Below are positions 63,429 through 64,000 of a stretch of 64,000 bases of DNA, piece by piece. The DNA comes from Gammaproteobacteria bacterium. GTDB lineage: Bacteria > Pseudomonadota > Gammaproteobacteria > Chromatiales > Chromatiaceae. Numbering within the stretch: the stretch's first letter is position 1; every line of letters begins with the position of its first letter. The notes below the pieces were generated by a model. The model was not told where the DNA came from. It did not search any database and saw only the letters and a program-made list of their open reading frames with translations. The DNA is taken from positions 1-64,000 of the forward strand of contig JAABTK010000017.1 of NCBI GenBank assembly GCA_011389885.1, in the 5' to 3' direction. A program made the position numbers and the translations under genes.

Positions 63429-64000
63429 ATGGCCACTCACCGCAAAGGCGTGATGCTTATTCTCGACGGGCTGGGGGATCTGCCCAGTGCGGAACTCACC
63501 GACCACACCCCGTTGGAGGCGGCGCATACCCCCAACCTCGATGCGCTGCTGCGCCGCGGCCAGGGGGGCATGATGGACCCGCTGTTTCCGGGCGTGCCGG
63601 TGGGCACCCACACCGGCGCCGCGCTGCTGCTGGGGCTGGCCCCGGCGGACGTGGCGCGCCTGCCTCGGGGGCCGGCCGAGGCCGAAGGCATCGGCATTCG
63701 AATGCGGCCCGGCGAGCTGGCCTTGCGCTGCAACTTCGCCACCTTGGGGTCCGCCGAGTCCGGGTTCCGCATTCTCGATCGCCGCGCCGGCCGCATCGCC
63801 GACGGGACCCAGGGCTTGAGCCAGGCCCTGCGCGACCTAGACCTGGGCGAAGGCGTCAGCGGCTCCCTCTATCCGGCCACCCGACACCGCGCGGTATTGC
63901 ACCTGCGCGGCGACGACCTGTCCCCGCGCATCAGCGACACCGATCCCGGGGTCTATGACCGGGAGGGCGGCTTGGTGCAGAGCCGGCCGCTGGACGCATC
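63429..64000 (+). CDS. Archaeal-type phosphoglycerate mutase-like protein (ApgM family), partial
   Basis: First 190 residues; the gene continues past the window. Metal-binding start VMLILDGLGDLP, TPLEAAHTPNLDALLRRGQG, GMMDPLFPGVPVG, and GELALRCNFAT...ILDRRAGR are ApgM-like. In archaeal ApgM the nucleophile motif reads GSDTAH; here it is GTHTGA (Thr60-His61), so the usual Ser and a metal-site Asp are replaced. It may therefore not be a normal mutase. Directly downstream of 2-phosphoglycerate kinase. Confidence 0.82.
   Translation, partial: MATHRKGVMLILDGLGDLPSAELTDHTPLEAAHTPNLDALLRRGQGGMMDPLFPGVPVGTHTGAALLLGLAPADVARLPRGPAEAEGIGIRMRPGELALRCNFATLGSAESGFRILDRRAGRIADGTQGLSQALRDLDLGEGVSGSLYPATRHRAVLHLRGDDLSPRISDTDPGVYDREGGLVQSRPLDA

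Overview
The window comes from a chromosome of a GC-rich, sulfur-oxidising gammaproteobacterium, probably of Chromatiales/Ectothiorhodospiraceae type. Gene orders familiar from Gammaproteobacteria support this: gpmI-envC-ctpA-yibQ, secB-gpsA, lptM/lysA/dapF/DUF484/xerC and ubiE-ubiJ-ubiB. So do a glycine- and tyrosine-rich protein resembling the sulfur-globule envelope proteins of purple sulfur bacteria, and an ArsR-family regulator whose two cysteines have the spacing of the persulfide sensors SqrR and BigR. The species cannot be named from the sequence alone.

Layout. 1-0.85 kb is the leader-distal end of a type I-E CRISPR array. 1.1-6.8 kb holds a small two-gene operon of unknown function, arfB, a DUF2058 gene, a putative structured RNA, the sulfur-globule gene, gltA, a broken nuclease gene, tRNA-Arg(CCG) and a c5-type cytochrome. 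7.8-11.1 kb carries rep, a LOG-family gene and a DUF2782 gene. 11.2-26.7 kb is a phosphate island: phoBR, a duplicated-domain lipoprotein, pstB-A-C-S on the minus strand, a decayed second pstB fragment fused to the phoU promoter region, phoU, an unknown secreted protein, a universal stress protein and a Na/Pi cotransporter. Pho-box-like tandem half-sites with an 11-bp period precede phoB, pstS, phoU and usp, which suggests one PhoB regulon. 27-37 kb holds type II secretion genes (gspF alone on plus; gspG-H-I-J-K then L-M-N on minus), a cold-shock gene and a DUF262/HNH GmrSD-like nuclease. 37.8-46.5 kb carries ubiquinone genes, argF, argD, gpsA and secB. 46.6-53.4 kb has rhodanese, the ArsR-type regulator, gpmI, envC, ctpA, yibQ and a DJ-1 gene. 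53.9-56.3 kb is a polysaccharide ABC exporter with a glycosyltransferase. 56.7-61.9 kb carries xerC, DUF484, dapF, a methyltransferase, lysA, lptM and a MazG-like gene. The right edge holds a 2-phosphoglycerate kinase gene followed by an archaeal-type phosphoglycerate mutase-like gene that runs off the window.

The intergenic DNA is unusual. Nearly every gap above 300 bp between operons is a mosaic of a few recurring modules: a purine-rich GCAGAGG module of about 90 bp, a CCGTGTTTATCTGTGG module, a GATGCGCC palindrome, a GCACAGCCC palindrome, and tandem arrays whose period is seven bases at every locus. One gap also holds a 199-bp MITE-like element.

The most interesting leads are the 2-phosphoglycerate kinase/ApgM pair with a substituted nucleophile motif, the candidate persulfide-sensing ArsR-rhodanese pair, the rearranged Pho regulon, the heptamer-based intergenic mosaic and the structured RNA downstream of the sulfur-globule gene.
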